Shown here one piece after another: positions 1 to 7,447 of a stretch of 57,984 nucleotides of DNA. The stretch is from a virus: the IMG/VR virus record IMGVR_UViG_3300027792_000211, positions 1-57,984 of that record, one strand, 5' to 3'. The notes under the pieces were generated by a model. That model was given only the letters and a program-made list of their open reading frames with translations, ran no database searches and was not told where the DNA came from. Numbering within the stretch: the first letter of the stretch is position 1; every line of letters starts with the position of its first letter. The position numbers were made by a program, and so were the translations under genes.

Positions 1-110
1 AGTAATTCGTTAACTACCTTTGTCATATTGCCACCGTCTGATAGCCTTTCAATCTCTTTTACAGTTGATTTTTTTATATAATAGGTTTTCTTTGTAATAT
101 CTGTTCTCAT
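1..110 (-). CDS. Ribbon-helix-helix protein, cut by the window edge
   Basis: The first 36 codons of a small basic protein start at 110 after a GGGGAGATATAA ribosome site. The beta-strand (YYIKKSTVKEIERL) followed by GGNMTKVVNEL is the ribbon-helix-helix (CopG/Arc) pattern of small DNA-binding repressors. The C-terminus runs off base 1. If the window is joined end to end, the frame continues with LRVNMDSIYEVF and a stop, giving a normal 48-residue RHH protein whose end overlaps the FtsK-like start at 57961. It is transcribed from the operator/promoter at 141-180 and may regulate itself. The RHH call is by pattern only. Confidence 0.75.
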   Translation of the reverse strand, partial: MRTDITKKTYYIKKSTVKEIERLSDGGNMTKVVNEL

Positions 111-140
111 AATTTATATCTCCCCTTTTTTTATTTTTAT

Positions 141-180
141 TATACCATATATATTTTAATATGTAAATTAATATGGTATA
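141..180. promoter_or_regulatory. 40-bp inverted-repeat operator with divergent promoters
   Basis: Arms TATACCATAT (141-150) and ATATGGTATA (171-180) flank 20 bp. Read on the minus strand, TTTACA, 17 bp, TATAAT forms a near-consensus promoter for the RHH-FtsK operon. On the plus strand an extended -10 (TGGTATAAT) faces the small genes at 208 onward with a weak -35. An almost identical 40-bp element with the same spacing lies at 54330-54369 beside another RHH gene, so this is probably a repressor operator overlapping both promoters. Confidence 0.7.
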
Positions 181-207
181 ATATATAGTAAAAGGAGTTG
201 ATTATTA

Positions 208-342
208 ATGGATAAAGTTTATATTGTTTTTAGTGATACCGACGAAATCGAAGCCGTATTTAGAAATGAAAAAGACGCCCAGGCTTATGTTCAAAAATTC
301 TGGGATGTTACTTTCACATATGAGGAGTGGGATGTCGAATGA
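208..342 (+). CDS. Small acidic protein of unknown function (44 aa)
   Basis: This short ORF has a good ribosome site (AAAGGAGTTGATTATT) and starts just downstream of the divergent promoter. The protein is acidic and aromatic-rich (VYIVFSDTDEIEAVF, FWDVTFTYEEWDVE) with an alternating strand-helix look. I do not recognise a family. Its stop overlaps the start of the next ORF (ATGA), so the two are probably translationally coupled. Confidence 0.55.
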   Translation: MDKVYIVFSDTDEIEAVFRNEKDAQAYVQKFWDVTFTYEEWDVE

Positions 343-437
343 ATCATGATACACTTAAAAAATTTTTAATAAGAGTGATAATTTTGATGTTTTTATTTGA
401 AAATTTAATGATAATTTATGAACATTATTTTAAATAA
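339..437 (+). CDS. Single-span membrane peptide (32 aa)
   Basis: This ORF overlaps the preceding gene by ATGA. After a short basic stretch (KKFLIR) it is one hydrophobic helix (VIILMFLFENLMIIYEHYF), typical of a phage membrane micro-protein. No family is recognisable. It belongs to the same small plus-strand transcript as the YdjM-like gene that follows. Confidence 0.45.
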   Translation: MNHDTLKKFLIRVIILMFLFENLMIIYEHYFK

Positions 438-455
438 GAAAGGAGTTGACTAACA

Positions 456-860
456 ATGAATAAAAAGGGACACACTGTGGGATGTATTTTGGTATCTACA
501 GCATCGATATATTATTTACATACAAATATATTAAATGATATTTTAATGACGTCTGGAATCATTTTAGGGTCATTCTTGCCCGACCTAGACGCCGACTATT
601 CTTTTATAGAATACAAACTAAAAGGCGTAAATCCCATGAAGGTAATTCAAAAAATATTACCCGCCAATCCCGTAACGGATCATAGAGGGGCATTGTTACA
701 TTCAATTTTGACAATTATACCATGTATTATCTTTATGAAGTACGATTTCGTCAAAGGTTTAGGCCTTGGCATTTTAGGTCACCATATATTGGATATGATG
801 ACCCCCGCTGGCCTTAGATATTTTTTTCCGTTTAAATTTAAAATTAGATTATTTAGATAA
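456..860 (+). CDS. YdjM/DUF457-like integral membrane protein, putative metal-dependent hydrolase
   Basis: The 134-residue protein starts after GAAAGGAGTTGAC. Features matching the YdjM (DUF457) family are an early hydrophobic segment, a GSFLPDLDADYS motif near residue 40, a DHRGALLHS motif near residue 76 (the likely metal ligands), and a C-terminal GHHILDMMTPAG with further membrane spans. The family is predicted to be a membrane-bound phosphohydrolase; its role in phages is unknown. The gene is convergent with the tail-tip genes and ends only one base from the stop of the next gene, with no clear terminator between them. Confidence 0.75.
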   Translation: MNKKGHTVGCILVSTASIYYLHTNILNDILMTSGIILGSFLPDLDADYSFIEYKLKGVNPMKVIQKILPANPVTDHRGALLHSILTIIPCIIFMKYDFVKGLGLGILGHHILDMMTPAGLRYFFPFKFKIRLFR

Positions 861-2003
861 TTAAACCGCCACAAAGGTCCACCCGGCCGCGATTAAGTGA
901 TTCCTTGCCGCGTCACTTGCCGCGGTCCTATTATTTTTATGACTTAATGTTCCATTAATTCCATGAGTTACAGCCGCTGTATTGATAATTGTATCATCGG
1001 TATTTGTAGCTGACATATTAGTTCCATTGCAATATATATAAGTAATACCGTTAGCTGGCATATAAGCCCCGGTTAGTAAACTACACCCATCAACTCGGAG
1101 TATTACGCTAACAGGTCCTAAATTCCCAATAGACCCCGTCAAATTAGGTATATTTTGAGCATACAATGAATTAGTTGGTTTTGGCATATTAGCAACATCA
1201 CCTGTTAATAAATTACATCCCCCTATGTGCAATATAGTTAAAACCTTTGGTAAATATGCAATATCCCCAGTAATTTTTGTTGAGCTAATATTTAAAGTAC
1301 CCGTTAACCTTGCAAAATCTTTAGTATTACCTACATATCTGACCCCAGTCGTATTTGCGGCTATGGTTATATTTGCGGCTAACATGTTTGTAGCAAACAT
1401 GTAACTATTCCCAGCGTTAACTAAATTAGGGGCTGGCTTGGCTAAAGTTGAGACATTCCCGTCGGCGTCATACCACATAATGTTAGAACCATTTGTAATG
1501 CCAAAATCCATTACGCCGGCTGTACATTTAAAAATATTGACATAATCGGCCGTATAAGTTGGAACTGTTACGGGTCCTTTGAAACCAATGTATGTATACA
1601 TATTCAAATTTCTAAGCCTATTCACAACCGCCGCGGGTGTCATTGTTAATGATGTATTTTGAGGAACATCCAAATTATATTTATTTGTATAAGATACCCA
1701 TACCCCTCCATTTACGACTTGTTGCCGTTGCCCTACGGGTACATTCGTTCTTAATCCAGTAACTTGATTATAATAGCCAGAAATATATCCACTATTAGCC
1801 CCGCAAAAGGCCAAAATTCCGGCTTGATCTTCAAATGCAAATTCTTGAGTGGTGCTTCCTCCCGTTTCAATGACTTCACACCATGGACACCCACAAGTTA
1901 ATAACTTTTCTTGTGAATAAACAAATTGAAGTTGACTTTTGTAAGGATCTAAAGGAAAACGTTTTACATTTCCCTTGGTTATCTGTAATCCATTGCCTAA
2001 CAT
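861..2003 (-). CDS. Receptor-binding/tail-tip protein with leucine-rich-like repeats (paralogue A)
   Basis: The 380-residue protein is clearly paralogous to its upstream neighbour. Both begin MLG.G.Q..KG, share YKSQLQFV near residue 20 and FxGANSGYIS near residue 65, and end in NNRTAAS.AA...L.A.GWT..AV. The middle (about 220-330) has repeated short units (ITGDIAYLPKV, LLTGDVANMP, LTGSIGNL) resembling BspA-type leucine-rich repeats. A CGCPWC motif near residue 38 is absent from the paralogue. Repeat-rich proteins of this kind sit at phage tail tips and bind the cell surface. I infer receptor binding from position beside the lysis genes and from the repeats; enzymatic activity is not evident. 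Confidence 0.6.
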   Translation of the reverse strand: MLGNGLQITKGNVKRFPLDPYKSQLQFVYSQEKLLTCGCPWCEVIETGGSTTQEFAFEDQAGILAFCGANSGYISGYYNQVTGLRTNVPVGQRQQVVNGGVWVSYTNKYNLDVPQNTSLTMTPAAVVNRLRNLNMYTYIGFKGPVTVPTYTADYVNIFKCTAGVMDFGITNGSNIMWYDADGNVSTLAKPAPNLVNAGNSYMFATNMLAANITIAANTTGVRYVGNTKDFARLTGTLNISSTKITGDIAYLPKVLTILHIGGCNLLTGDVANMPKPTNSLYAQNIPNLTGSIGNLGPVSVILRVDGCSLLTGAYMPANGITYIYCNGTNMSATNTDDTIINTAAVTHGINGTLSHKNNRTAASDAARNHLIAAGWTFVAV

Positions 2004-2016
2004 TTTTACACCTCCT

Positions 2017-3105
2017 TTACACTGCTGTTAAGGTCCATCCTTTTGCTAATAATATTGCCACCGCTGCATTACTTGCGGCGGTCCTATTATTTTTATATCT
2101 CAAATCTCCGTTGATCGCTGTTATTACGCTCGCACAGTTTATAAGAGTTTGATCTGTCTCATTAGCTGTCATTGCATTACCATATATAAAAATTAAAGTG
2201 TTGTTAGCTTTAGGTGTATACGTACCAGATAATAACGAACAATCTCTGGCATATAAATACGTAACAGACGGCACATTATTAAATAAACCCGTTAATTTAG
2301 AGCCTGCGGATATTGCTAAGAAAAAAGTTACCCTTGGTAAAAATATAACATCATCCGTAATTTCAGATACATTAAATAAATCCACATAATATGTAAATCT
2401 TGGTAAATCTTTTAAGCTACCTATCCACTTATTAGTTGTACCATTTGAAGCTAATTGTATATTACCTAACATATTAGTACAAAATAAATAATCTGTACCA
2501 GCACTTACACAAGTAACGGCTGGCCTTGCCGCACCACTCGTGGTGTTATCTCTGAAGTACCATAATAAATTTAAGCCGTTCGTTATACCAAAGTCATTTA
2601 GACTATTAGCTGACATTTTCATAGGGAATACATAGTCGGGCGTATAACCGACTATACTTATCGAGCCTTTAAATCCAATATAACTACACATACTCAGGTT
2701 TTTAAGCCTGTTTAACGCCGCTATACCAGACACGGCCAAGGTCGAATTTACAGGTATTTCAAGGTTATACTTTGCAGTACCCGGACCCCATACCCCGGCA
2801 TTTATTATTTGCCGTTGTTGGGCCTCAACTGTTACATCGACTTTTACACCTGTTTTTTGTTCATACATAGCGGATATATAGCCGCTATTAGCACCAACGA
2901 AAGCCTGTATTGATGCCTTATCAATGTATCCGTCGATATAATCAAATTCTTGCTTCACCCCTCCACCTGTTTCCCGGATTTCAATTTTAAAATTTCCAGG
3001 CAAAAGTTGATAATCTGAAAAAACAAATTGAAGTTGCGATTTATATAAAATTAAAGGGAAATGTCTAACATCGCCCTTATTGTTCTGTGCTCCAACTCCT
3101 AACAT
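2017..3105 (-). CDS. Receptor-binding/tail-tip protein with leucine-rich-like repeats (paralogue B)
   Basis: The 362-residue paralogue of the 861-2003 gene is separated from it by only 13 bp. It has the same N-terminal block (YKSQLQFVFS), the same GANSGYIS block, a comparable repeat region (TDDVIFLPRV, KLTGLFNNVP, LLSGTYTPKA) and the same C-terminal NNRTAAS signature. The two have diverged widely outside these blocks, so the duplication is old or the copies are under divergent selection, as expected for alternative receptor-binding proteins. Function is inferred. Confidence 0.6.
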   Translation of the reverse strand: MLGVGAQNNKGDVRHFPLILYKSQLQFVFSDYQLLPGNFKIEIRETGGGVKQEFDYIDGYIDKASIQAFVGANSGYISAMYEQKTGVKVDVTVEAQQRQIINAGVWGPGTAKYNLEIPVNSTLAVSGIAALNRLKNLSMCSYIGFKGSISIVGYTPDYVFPMKMSANSLNDFGITNGLNLLWYFRDNTTSGAARPAVTCVSAGTDYLFCTNMLGNIQLASNGTTNKWIGSLKDLPRFTYYVDLFNVSEITDDVIFLPRVTFFLAISAGSKLTGLFNNVPSVTYLYARDCSLLSGTYTPKANNTLIFIYGNAMTANETDQTLINCASVITAINGDLRYKNNRTAASNAAVAILLAKGWTLTAV

Positions 3106-3107
3106 AA

Positions 3108-3452
3108 TTACACCCCTTGATAGGCTACGACAGCCCCGCTTGTTACTGTTACACTCGTAAACCTCCCGTAAATTGGTGTATTAGTTGTAACAGTTATGGC
3201 CGTTATCCCTGTTACATTTCCCACCGCGGTTATTACTGCATCAGCTACAACATAAATACAATTAAATACATAACCCGCGTCAGGTGCTATCACACCCGCC
3301 CCGGAATAAATACCACCTAAATTCCCAACCGTGGCATCTAAAATATTTTTAATATCATCATTGCTTGTTTTAACATCTTTTAAATTATCATTGTTCAATA
3401 ATTCTTTAATATCATTTAATAACTCAGCAATTATAAATTTTTTATCAGACAT
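3108..3452 (-). CDS. Small tail-associated protein of unknown function (114 aa)
   Basis: I place the start at MSDKKF, position 3452, after AAAGGATGTG; a longer frame to 3536 has no ribosome site and overlaps the divergent gene. The N-terminal half is a charged helix (LLNDIKELLNNDNLKDV). The C-terminal half is small, beta-rich and Thr/Val-rich (ITAITVTTNTPIYGRFTSVTVTSGAVVAY), like trimeric fibre or decoration proteins. Five bases from paralogue B, it is the first gene of the tail-tip operon. Confidence 0.5.
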   Translation of the reverse strand: MSDKKFIIAELLNDIKELLNNDNLKDVKTSNDDIKNILDATVGNLGGIYSGAGVIAPDAGYVFNCIYVVADAVITAVGNVTGITAITVTTNTPIYGRFTSVTVTSGAVVAYQGV

Positions 3453-3512
3453 TTTAACACATCCTTTTACCCTTATTATATAATAAAAGTAAATCGAAAG
3501 AGAGAAAAAAAT

Positions 3513-3674
3513 ATGGCTGATCACAAATGCACACAACTAGAAAGAATTTCTAGAATAGACACCCAACTTCAAGATACTAGAAATTTACAAACATTATTAT
3601 TAAAAATTTTAATAACTACCCTTGCAAGTTCGGTTTTTACTTTATTAACTACAATAGTTATTTTATTAAATTAA
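3513..3674 (+). CDS. XhlA/haemolysin-like lysis accessory membrane protein (53 aa)
   Basis: A polar helical N-terminus (HKCTQLERISRIDTQLQDTRN) is followed by one C-terminal membrane helix. This is the layout of XhlA-type proteins that work with holins in Firmicute phages. It ends just before the ribosome site of the phi-LC3-like holin, so the two form a lysis pair. A TATAAT at 3479-3484 with a TTAACA 19 bp upstream may be the promoter. The assignment rests on architecture and context. Confidence 0.55.
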   Translation: MADHKCTQLERISRIDTQLQDTRNLQTLLLKILITTLASSVFTLLTTIVILLN

Positions 3675-3686
3675 GGAGTGATTATT

Positions 3687-3878
3687 TTGAAGAACAGATT
3701 TAAAGACAAATTCACCTGGTTGTCAATATTATCATTAGTTATCATAATATTAACTCAGTTAAACGTATTTGAATTAATTGGTATTAACTCCGACTCTTTC
3801 AAAATCATCATTGAAAGTATCTTGAGTATTTTGGTCCTAGTAGGCATATTAAACAACCCAACCACCAAACAATTTTAA
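3687..3878 (+). CDS. phi-LC3 family holin
   Basis: I chose the TTG at 3687, seven to ten bases after AAGGAG; the GTG at 3678 abuts that site and is unlikely. The resulting MKNRFKDKFTWLS start is typical of phi-LC3 holins. Two membrane helices (residues about 11-27 and 40-56) are joined by a turn containing GINSDSFK, and the protein ends NNPTTKQF. Holins make the membrane lesions that release the endolysin, here encoded far away at 50805-51500. A strong hairpin terminator follows at once. Confidence 0.8.
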   Translation: MKNRFKDKFTWLSILSLVIIILTQLNVFELIGINSDSFKIIIESILSILVLVGILNNPTTKQF

Positions 3879-3909
3879 AAAGAAGCTAAGAATTTCTTAG
3901 CTTCTTTTT
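3877..3909. terminator. Bidirectional rho-independent terminator after the holin
   Basis: AAGAAGCTAAGAA pairs with TTCTTAGCTTCTT, followed by a T-run on the plus strand and preceded by an A-run that serves the minus strand. It separates the lysis genes from the convergent zinc-ribbon gene. Confidence 0.85.
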
Positions 3910-3951
3910 ATTAAATAGGATACACAATGAAAAAAATTCTATTCTATTATA

Positions 3952-4104
3952 TCATTTTTTATACAACTCGATATTATCAATTTCAGATTGTTTAACCCAT
4001 TTACTCCAACGCCCACAATCAGCACAATATAAGCCGATATGTTGCGCTTTTTTTTCTAAATAATAATCGGTACACTTACAATATTTACATTTAAAATTTT
4101 TCAT
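3952..4104 (-). CDS. Zinc-ribbon protein (50 aa)
   Basis: The start follows GAAAGGAGGTAAACC. Two CxxC knuckles (CKYCKC near residue 6 and CADCGRW near residue 27) about 20 residues apart make a classic zinc ribbon. The aromatic tail (WSKWVKQSEIDNIELY) has no known domain. Phage zinc ribbons of this size usually bind nucleic acid or transcription proteins; the role here is unknown. It lies downstream of the GC-rich repeat region and the primase-helicase. Confidence 0.65.
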   Translation of the reverse strand: MKNFKCKYCKCTDYYLEKKAQHIGLYCADCGRWSKWVKQSEIDNIELYKK

Positions 4105-4531
4105 GGTTTACCTCCTTTCATAATAAAATTACCAAATCAATTTCCCAGTTATGGATTGGATTTTACAGTACTGACATTATTTTATATGAAATGTATACAA
4201 TAACGAACACCCGCAATGCGGGGGTTATATAAAATCATTGTATCCATTGATATAACTAAATTTAAATGTATTTTCGCGGGGGTTGCGGGTGATGTTTTCC
4301 TATTCTTTTCAAAAAAAGGGTTGTACTTAGTGTCACTTATTAGTATTTTACCATATTACCCCTTAAAGCTTTATAAATAAAATATTCTCTTTTTTTTTAT
4401 ATATTAACACCCGCACACCCGCAAAAAGCTTTATAAGTCAACTTATCACTAAATAAAAGATATGCGGGGGTTGTTAAAAATCACCCCCGCATTACACCCG
4501 CACACCCGCAAAACTTCAATTGGAAATTATC
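4105..4531. repeat. Iteron-like CCCGC repeats in an AT-rich gap; candidate replication origin
   Basis: This 427-bp stretch has no gene. Between 4209 and 4509 about ten copies of ACCCGC or CCCCCGC occur on both strands: 4209, 4218, 4276, 4285, 4409, 4417, 4464, 4484, 4496 and 4504. ACACCCGCACACCCGCAAAA occurs twice exactly (4407-4426, 4494-4513), and 4211-4223 is the palindrome CCCGCAATGCGGG. Between the GC-rich motifs lie very AT-rich tracts with AAAGCTTTATAA twice. GC-rich iterons around an AT-rich unwinding element beside a primase-helicase gene suggest an origin; this is inference. Confidence 0.5.
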
Positions 4532-6841
4532 TTATAATTTTTTTACATAAAATAATTCAATTTTTTTATGCTCATCTCTTTTCATTTTTACGTTTAATTT
4601 TTTTAATTCACGGCCAATAGTGAATTTATTCAAGTTTTTTCCAAATGTAGTGTTCATGGCATTTTCAGCGTTTAACACACTAAAAATTTCTTTTCCAGAT
4701 AACCATTCCCCAACTTCTGGAAATAGGTCTATTTTATCCTCAATAATTAATGTATTATCAGATTTTAATAAATATTTATTATTATTTCTTTCTACTTTTT
4801 CCTTTTCTTCTCTAGTATGCCAATATCGTTCCCCTTTTAAATATAAATCATAAAAGTAACCCCACATAATATCGATATCAATATTTAAATTCACTATTAA
4901 TTCCGCGTTACCCATTGTTAAAAATCTTCGAGACCCGGTTGTATCTGTTAAATACTCGTAATCATTTGTTGTCCCACAAAAACATGTTCGACGTTTTATA
5001 TCAATAAACTCCTTGGCATAAGGGATTCTAACCCGGTCTTTCGTATCATTAATATAGGCCTTTAGAGAATTTTGATCTGATTTTTTAAATGTACTTGAGA
5101 TTTCCCCTATCTCCACAAGCCAGTTAGAACTAACTTCAATTAAATGATCTTTGTTTTGGACATCTAAAACTTTTAGAGACATAAAATAATTCTGTCTAAA
5201 TTGTTTAGGTAATAGTGATTGAAACCATCTTGTTTTATTACTTCCCTGTACACCTTGAAAGACTGGTAGAAATTGCCCCCTTAAAGGCTCTTCCTCTTCC
5301 TCTCCGTGTTCACTTCGACACCCCATCCAAACCATTTGTAAAAGGGTATGATGCATATACCAATTTTTATCTAGCTCAGGCGTGATTATGGTTTCGCATA
5401 TATCTTTAAAAGGTTGTGTACTGGGATTATTTAAATATTTTTCATGTGACATTTTTAAATAATCATGGATAGGGTTATATTTATTACTCATTGCTATATA
5501 AATTAGTGAAGCTTCTAGTTTTTCTTTTGAAGGCTTGAACCCGTGTTTAATTCCGAAATCTTGAATTTTTACTAAAACACTGTCAAGCGTATAAACCGTT
5601 ATTTTATTTTTGTGAAATACTTCAATATTTCTTTTTATTAAATTATATTTTAGGCTTAAATTGTAATGCAGTAATAAACATTCAACATTTTCAATAACTG
5701 GCAAAACTTTGTATTCCTCGAATTTAGGCTTTTTTTCAAGCCCCTCGTACATATTCCAAAATTCACTTAACCGTTTTGTCATTGTACCATCTTTGGTATC
5801 AGTGAATTTAACCATGACATAATCTGGATTCCATTTCACAAATGTAAAATCCGGGTTTTCGTTCTTAGCTTCCTTTTTTTCATTCATTCCCAACTTATCG
5901 GCACACCATCGGACGGCTTTAGCTAAATCATTATTACACAAATGAATCTTTATCAAATCAAAACTATTACATTGTTGTCCATTACCCGCGGGATCGGTCC
6001 CGTGGAAAGATATACATAAACTATCATTATCAAGGATTTTAAGGCCGTTCGTACCTTCACCGTTTATCCAGGTATAACAATCTTTCTTTGAACCTTTCTC
6101 ATAAAATTCACTTAAAAATTCTTCGATTACCTGGGATATTGTATATTTTCGGCAAAATTCACCGATAGGTCCAGTTTTTTCCCGGCCGTTGCTTTTTGGC
6201 CCCGGTTTACTTTCAGTTGCCTTTTTATCTTTTGTATCTTTTTTTCTTAATTCTAAAAGTTCATCTTCCCATCCGGGCTTTAAATAATTTTCAGGATTAA
6301 TAATCGGACCTGAGATATTATTAAAATAAAATTCGGCATCCTGAGAGCAAGAAGGGTAGTACATAAATTGACTGATTTTAAAGCAAGAAATATCAATTTC
6401 AGGCCACAAATTCAAATCATTGACTATTTTTCTCATGATAAAGTTATATTCATTGAAATTAATTTCCCTGGTTAATGGTACTATGCAACGAATTTTAGGC
6501 TTATTCGCCCGGTGACTATGTGTACTATATAATACACATTCAAAATTTATTCGTTCTAATTTATTCCAGATATTTTTATCACAATTGTCGAAATCCAAAG
6601 TTAGGATTGATCTAGTTAGAATTGTCTCGTTGGTCCTTTTATTTTTATCACAAAAACCACCGACAAACCCGCGGCCGTCTTTGGCTTTGTGCTTAAACTC
6701 TTTTTTGTAATTGTTATACTGTTCCATTGTTTCGGGAGTTATTCGAGGAGTTTTTAATTTTTCTTTCAACTCTTCCCATGTTAAACTTTTATTTTCCCAA
6801 TAACTGGTTTGGGCGTTTATGCCTTCTGCAATTTGAATCAT
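4532..6841 (-). CDS. Primase-helicase (BT4734-like N-terminus, VirE/D5-like P-loop domain)
   Basis: The 769-residue replication protein has an N-terminal part (about 50-160) with TLDFDNCD and YSTHSHRANKPKIRCIVPL, patterns seen in archaeo-eukaryotic-type primases and the BT4734 domain. The C-terminal part carries a VirE-type SF3-like ATPase: Walker A GVQGSNKTRW near residue 530, Walker B WLVEIGEIS, and the family block CFCGTTNDYEYLTDTTGSRRFL. It would prime and unwind DNA for the polymerase at 11515. It is transcribed opposite to the other replication genes and ends just before the iteron-like region. The start follows AGGAGGAAAAG. Confidence 0.85.
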   Translation of the reverse strand: MIQIAEGINAQTSYWENKSLTWEELKEKLKTPRITPETMEQYNNYKKEFKHKAKDGRGFVGGFCDKNKRTNETILTRSILTLDFDNCDKNIWNKLERINFECVLYSTHSHRANKPKIRCIVPLTREINFNEYNFIMRKIVNDLNLWPEIDISCFKISQFMYYPSCSQDAEFYFNNISGPIINPENYLKPGWEDELLELRKKDTKDKKATESKPGPKSNGREKTGPIGEFCRKYTISQVIEEFLSEFYEKGSKKDCYTWINGEGTNGLKILDNDSLCISFHGTDPAGNGQQCNSFDLIKIHLCNNDLAKAVRWCADKLGMNEKKEAKNENPDFTFVKWNPDYVMVKFTDTKDGTMTKRLSEFWNMYEGLEKKPKFEEYKVLPVIENVECLLLHYNLSLKYNLIKRNIEVFHKNKITVYTLDSVLVKIQDFGIKHGFKPSKEKLEASLIYIAMSNKYNPIHDYLKMSHEKYLNNPSTQPFKDICETIITPELDKNWYMHHTLLQMVWMGCRSEHGEEEEEPLRGQFLPVFQGVQGSNKTRWFQSLLPKQFRQNYFMSLKVLDVQNKDHLIEVSSNWLVEIGEISSTFKKSDQNSLKAYINDTKDRVRIPYAKEFIDIKRRTCFCGTTNDYEYLTDTTGSRRFLTMGNAELIVNLNIDIDIMWGYFYDLYLKGERYWHTREEKEKVERNNNKYLLKSDNTLIIEDKIDLFPEVGEWLSGKEIFSVLNAENAMNTTFGKNLNKFTIGRELKKLNVKMKRDEHKKIELFYVKKL

Positions 6842-6868
6842 CTTTTCCTCCTTTTATTTCCCTTTTTG

Positions 6869-6897
6869 TTGACTATTATCCATTATCTTGATATAAT
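6869..6897 (+). promoter_or_regulatory. Sigma-70-type promoter facing a non-coding interval
   Basis: TTGACT (6869-6874), a 17-bp spacer and a perfect TATAAT (6892-6897). No protein gene lies downstream on this strand before a terminator at 6960-6984, so it most likely drives a small RNA. Confidence 0.65.
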
Positions 6898-6903
6898 GAA
6901 TAA

Positions 6904-6984
6904 TAGAGTAATTTTAATAAACGCTATATTGAAATTACCAAGGGTTATGTTTAATTAATGCCAGCTTCGCACCTGGCTTTTTTG
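6904..6984 (+). ncRNA. Candidate small RNA (about 80 nt) ending in a terminator
   Basis: From the expected start near 6904 the transcript holds a long hairpin: GTAATTTTAATA at 6908-6919 pairs with TATATTGAAATTAC at 6925-6938, with one G-U pair. A short linker (CAAGGGTTATGTTTAATTAAT) and a terminator hairpin follow. The only ATG gives a three-codon ORF. It lies between the divergent primase-helicase and the AbrB-like gene. It could be a regulatory RNA or an antisense/replication-control RNA. No homologue is recognised. Confidence 0.45.
6960..6984 (+). terminator. Rho-independent terminator
   Basis: GCCAG and CTGGC form a 5-bp GC stem with an 8-base loop, followed by six T. It ends the candidate small RNA and also separates it from the convergent AbrB-like gene. 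Confidence 0.7.
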
Positions 6985-6994
6985 TTGTCTAGAA

Positions 6995-7174
6995 TTACAC
7001 CGTTTCTTGTTTTTTATCTTTATCATGATAAGCCTCGATTATTATTCTATTTCCTTCTATAGACATTTTTACTTCTTTATCAAGTCCTAATAATTCTTGG
7101 AAAGGATTAGGAATCAATACACCTCTACTACCTGGCCCCATCACTGATAATTTTTTAATCAAATAATTTTTCAT
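6995..7174 (-). CDS. AbrB/SpoVT-like swapped-hairpin transcription regulator (59 aa)
   Basis: The start follows AAGGAGATAAAAAAC. The sequence SRGVLIPNPFQELLGLDK followed by EVKMSIEGNRIIIEAY matches the AbrB swapped-hairpin DNA-binding fold, with the usual R/G-x-x-x-IP core and LGL turn. Such dimers act as transition-state or antitoxin-type regulators. It is monocistronic, transcribed away from the early promoter at 7284, and may control early transcription. A second, tandem AbrB-like protein is encoded at 14882. Confidence 0.75.
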   Translation of the reverse strand: MKNYLIKKLSVMGPGSRGVLIPNPFQELLGLDKEVKMSIEGNRIIIEAYHDKDKKQETV

Positions 7175-7283
7175 ATGTTTTTTATCTCCTTCTATCTATA
7201 TTTATTTCTATATAGATATTATATATTATTTAATTATTTAATACAATGATTTTTATTTGTAATCTAATTGTAATATAAAAGTA

Positions 7284-7312
7284 TAGACATTTATATTTAT
7301 ATATGATATTAT
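7284..7312 (+). promoter_or_regulatory. Early promoter P1 (repeat family)
   Basis: TAGACA (7284-7289), 17 bp, TATTAT (7307-7312). The stretch AAAGTATAGACATTTATATT and the following TATATATG recur almost exactly at 10222 and 13981. This copy opens the plus-strand early block. Confidence 0.75.
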
Positions 7313-7339
7313 ATAGATAGTGGAAGGGAGGTGGCAAAC

Positions 7340-7447
7340 ATGGAATACGACCCTAACATCGTAACACCAACGGACGGCGACGAAAACGACAACGAAGCAA
7401 TTGACAACATTACAGAAAGTCCAGAAAAAGGAAGCGAAGGGGTTTAA
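7340..7447 (+). CDS. Acidic leader protein of unknown function (35 aa)
   Basis: The start follows GGAAGGGAGGTGGCAAAC, a strong ribosome site. The product is almost wholly acidic and polar (DGDENDNEAIDNITESPE), with no fold evident. Phage early genes of this kind can be DNA mimics or host-takeover peptides, but nothing here proves that. The stop codon sits in the loop of a hairpin that precedes the next gene, which suggests a coupling or attenuation role for its translation. Confidence 0.5.
   Translation: MEYDPNIVTPTDGDENDNEAIDNITESPEKGSEGV

Noticed and set aside
861-3105. Diversity-generating retroelement acting on the tail-tip genes
   Set aside because: There is no reverse transcriptase, no template repeat and no adenine-specific divergence pattern between the paralogues.
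4195-4515. CRISPR array
   Set aside because: The CCCGC repeats are short, on both strands and irregularly spaced; there are no constant-length spacers and no Cas genes.
6904-6984. tRNA gene
   Set aside because: No cloverleaf, no T-loop sequence, and an intrinsic terminator hairpin occupies the 3' half.
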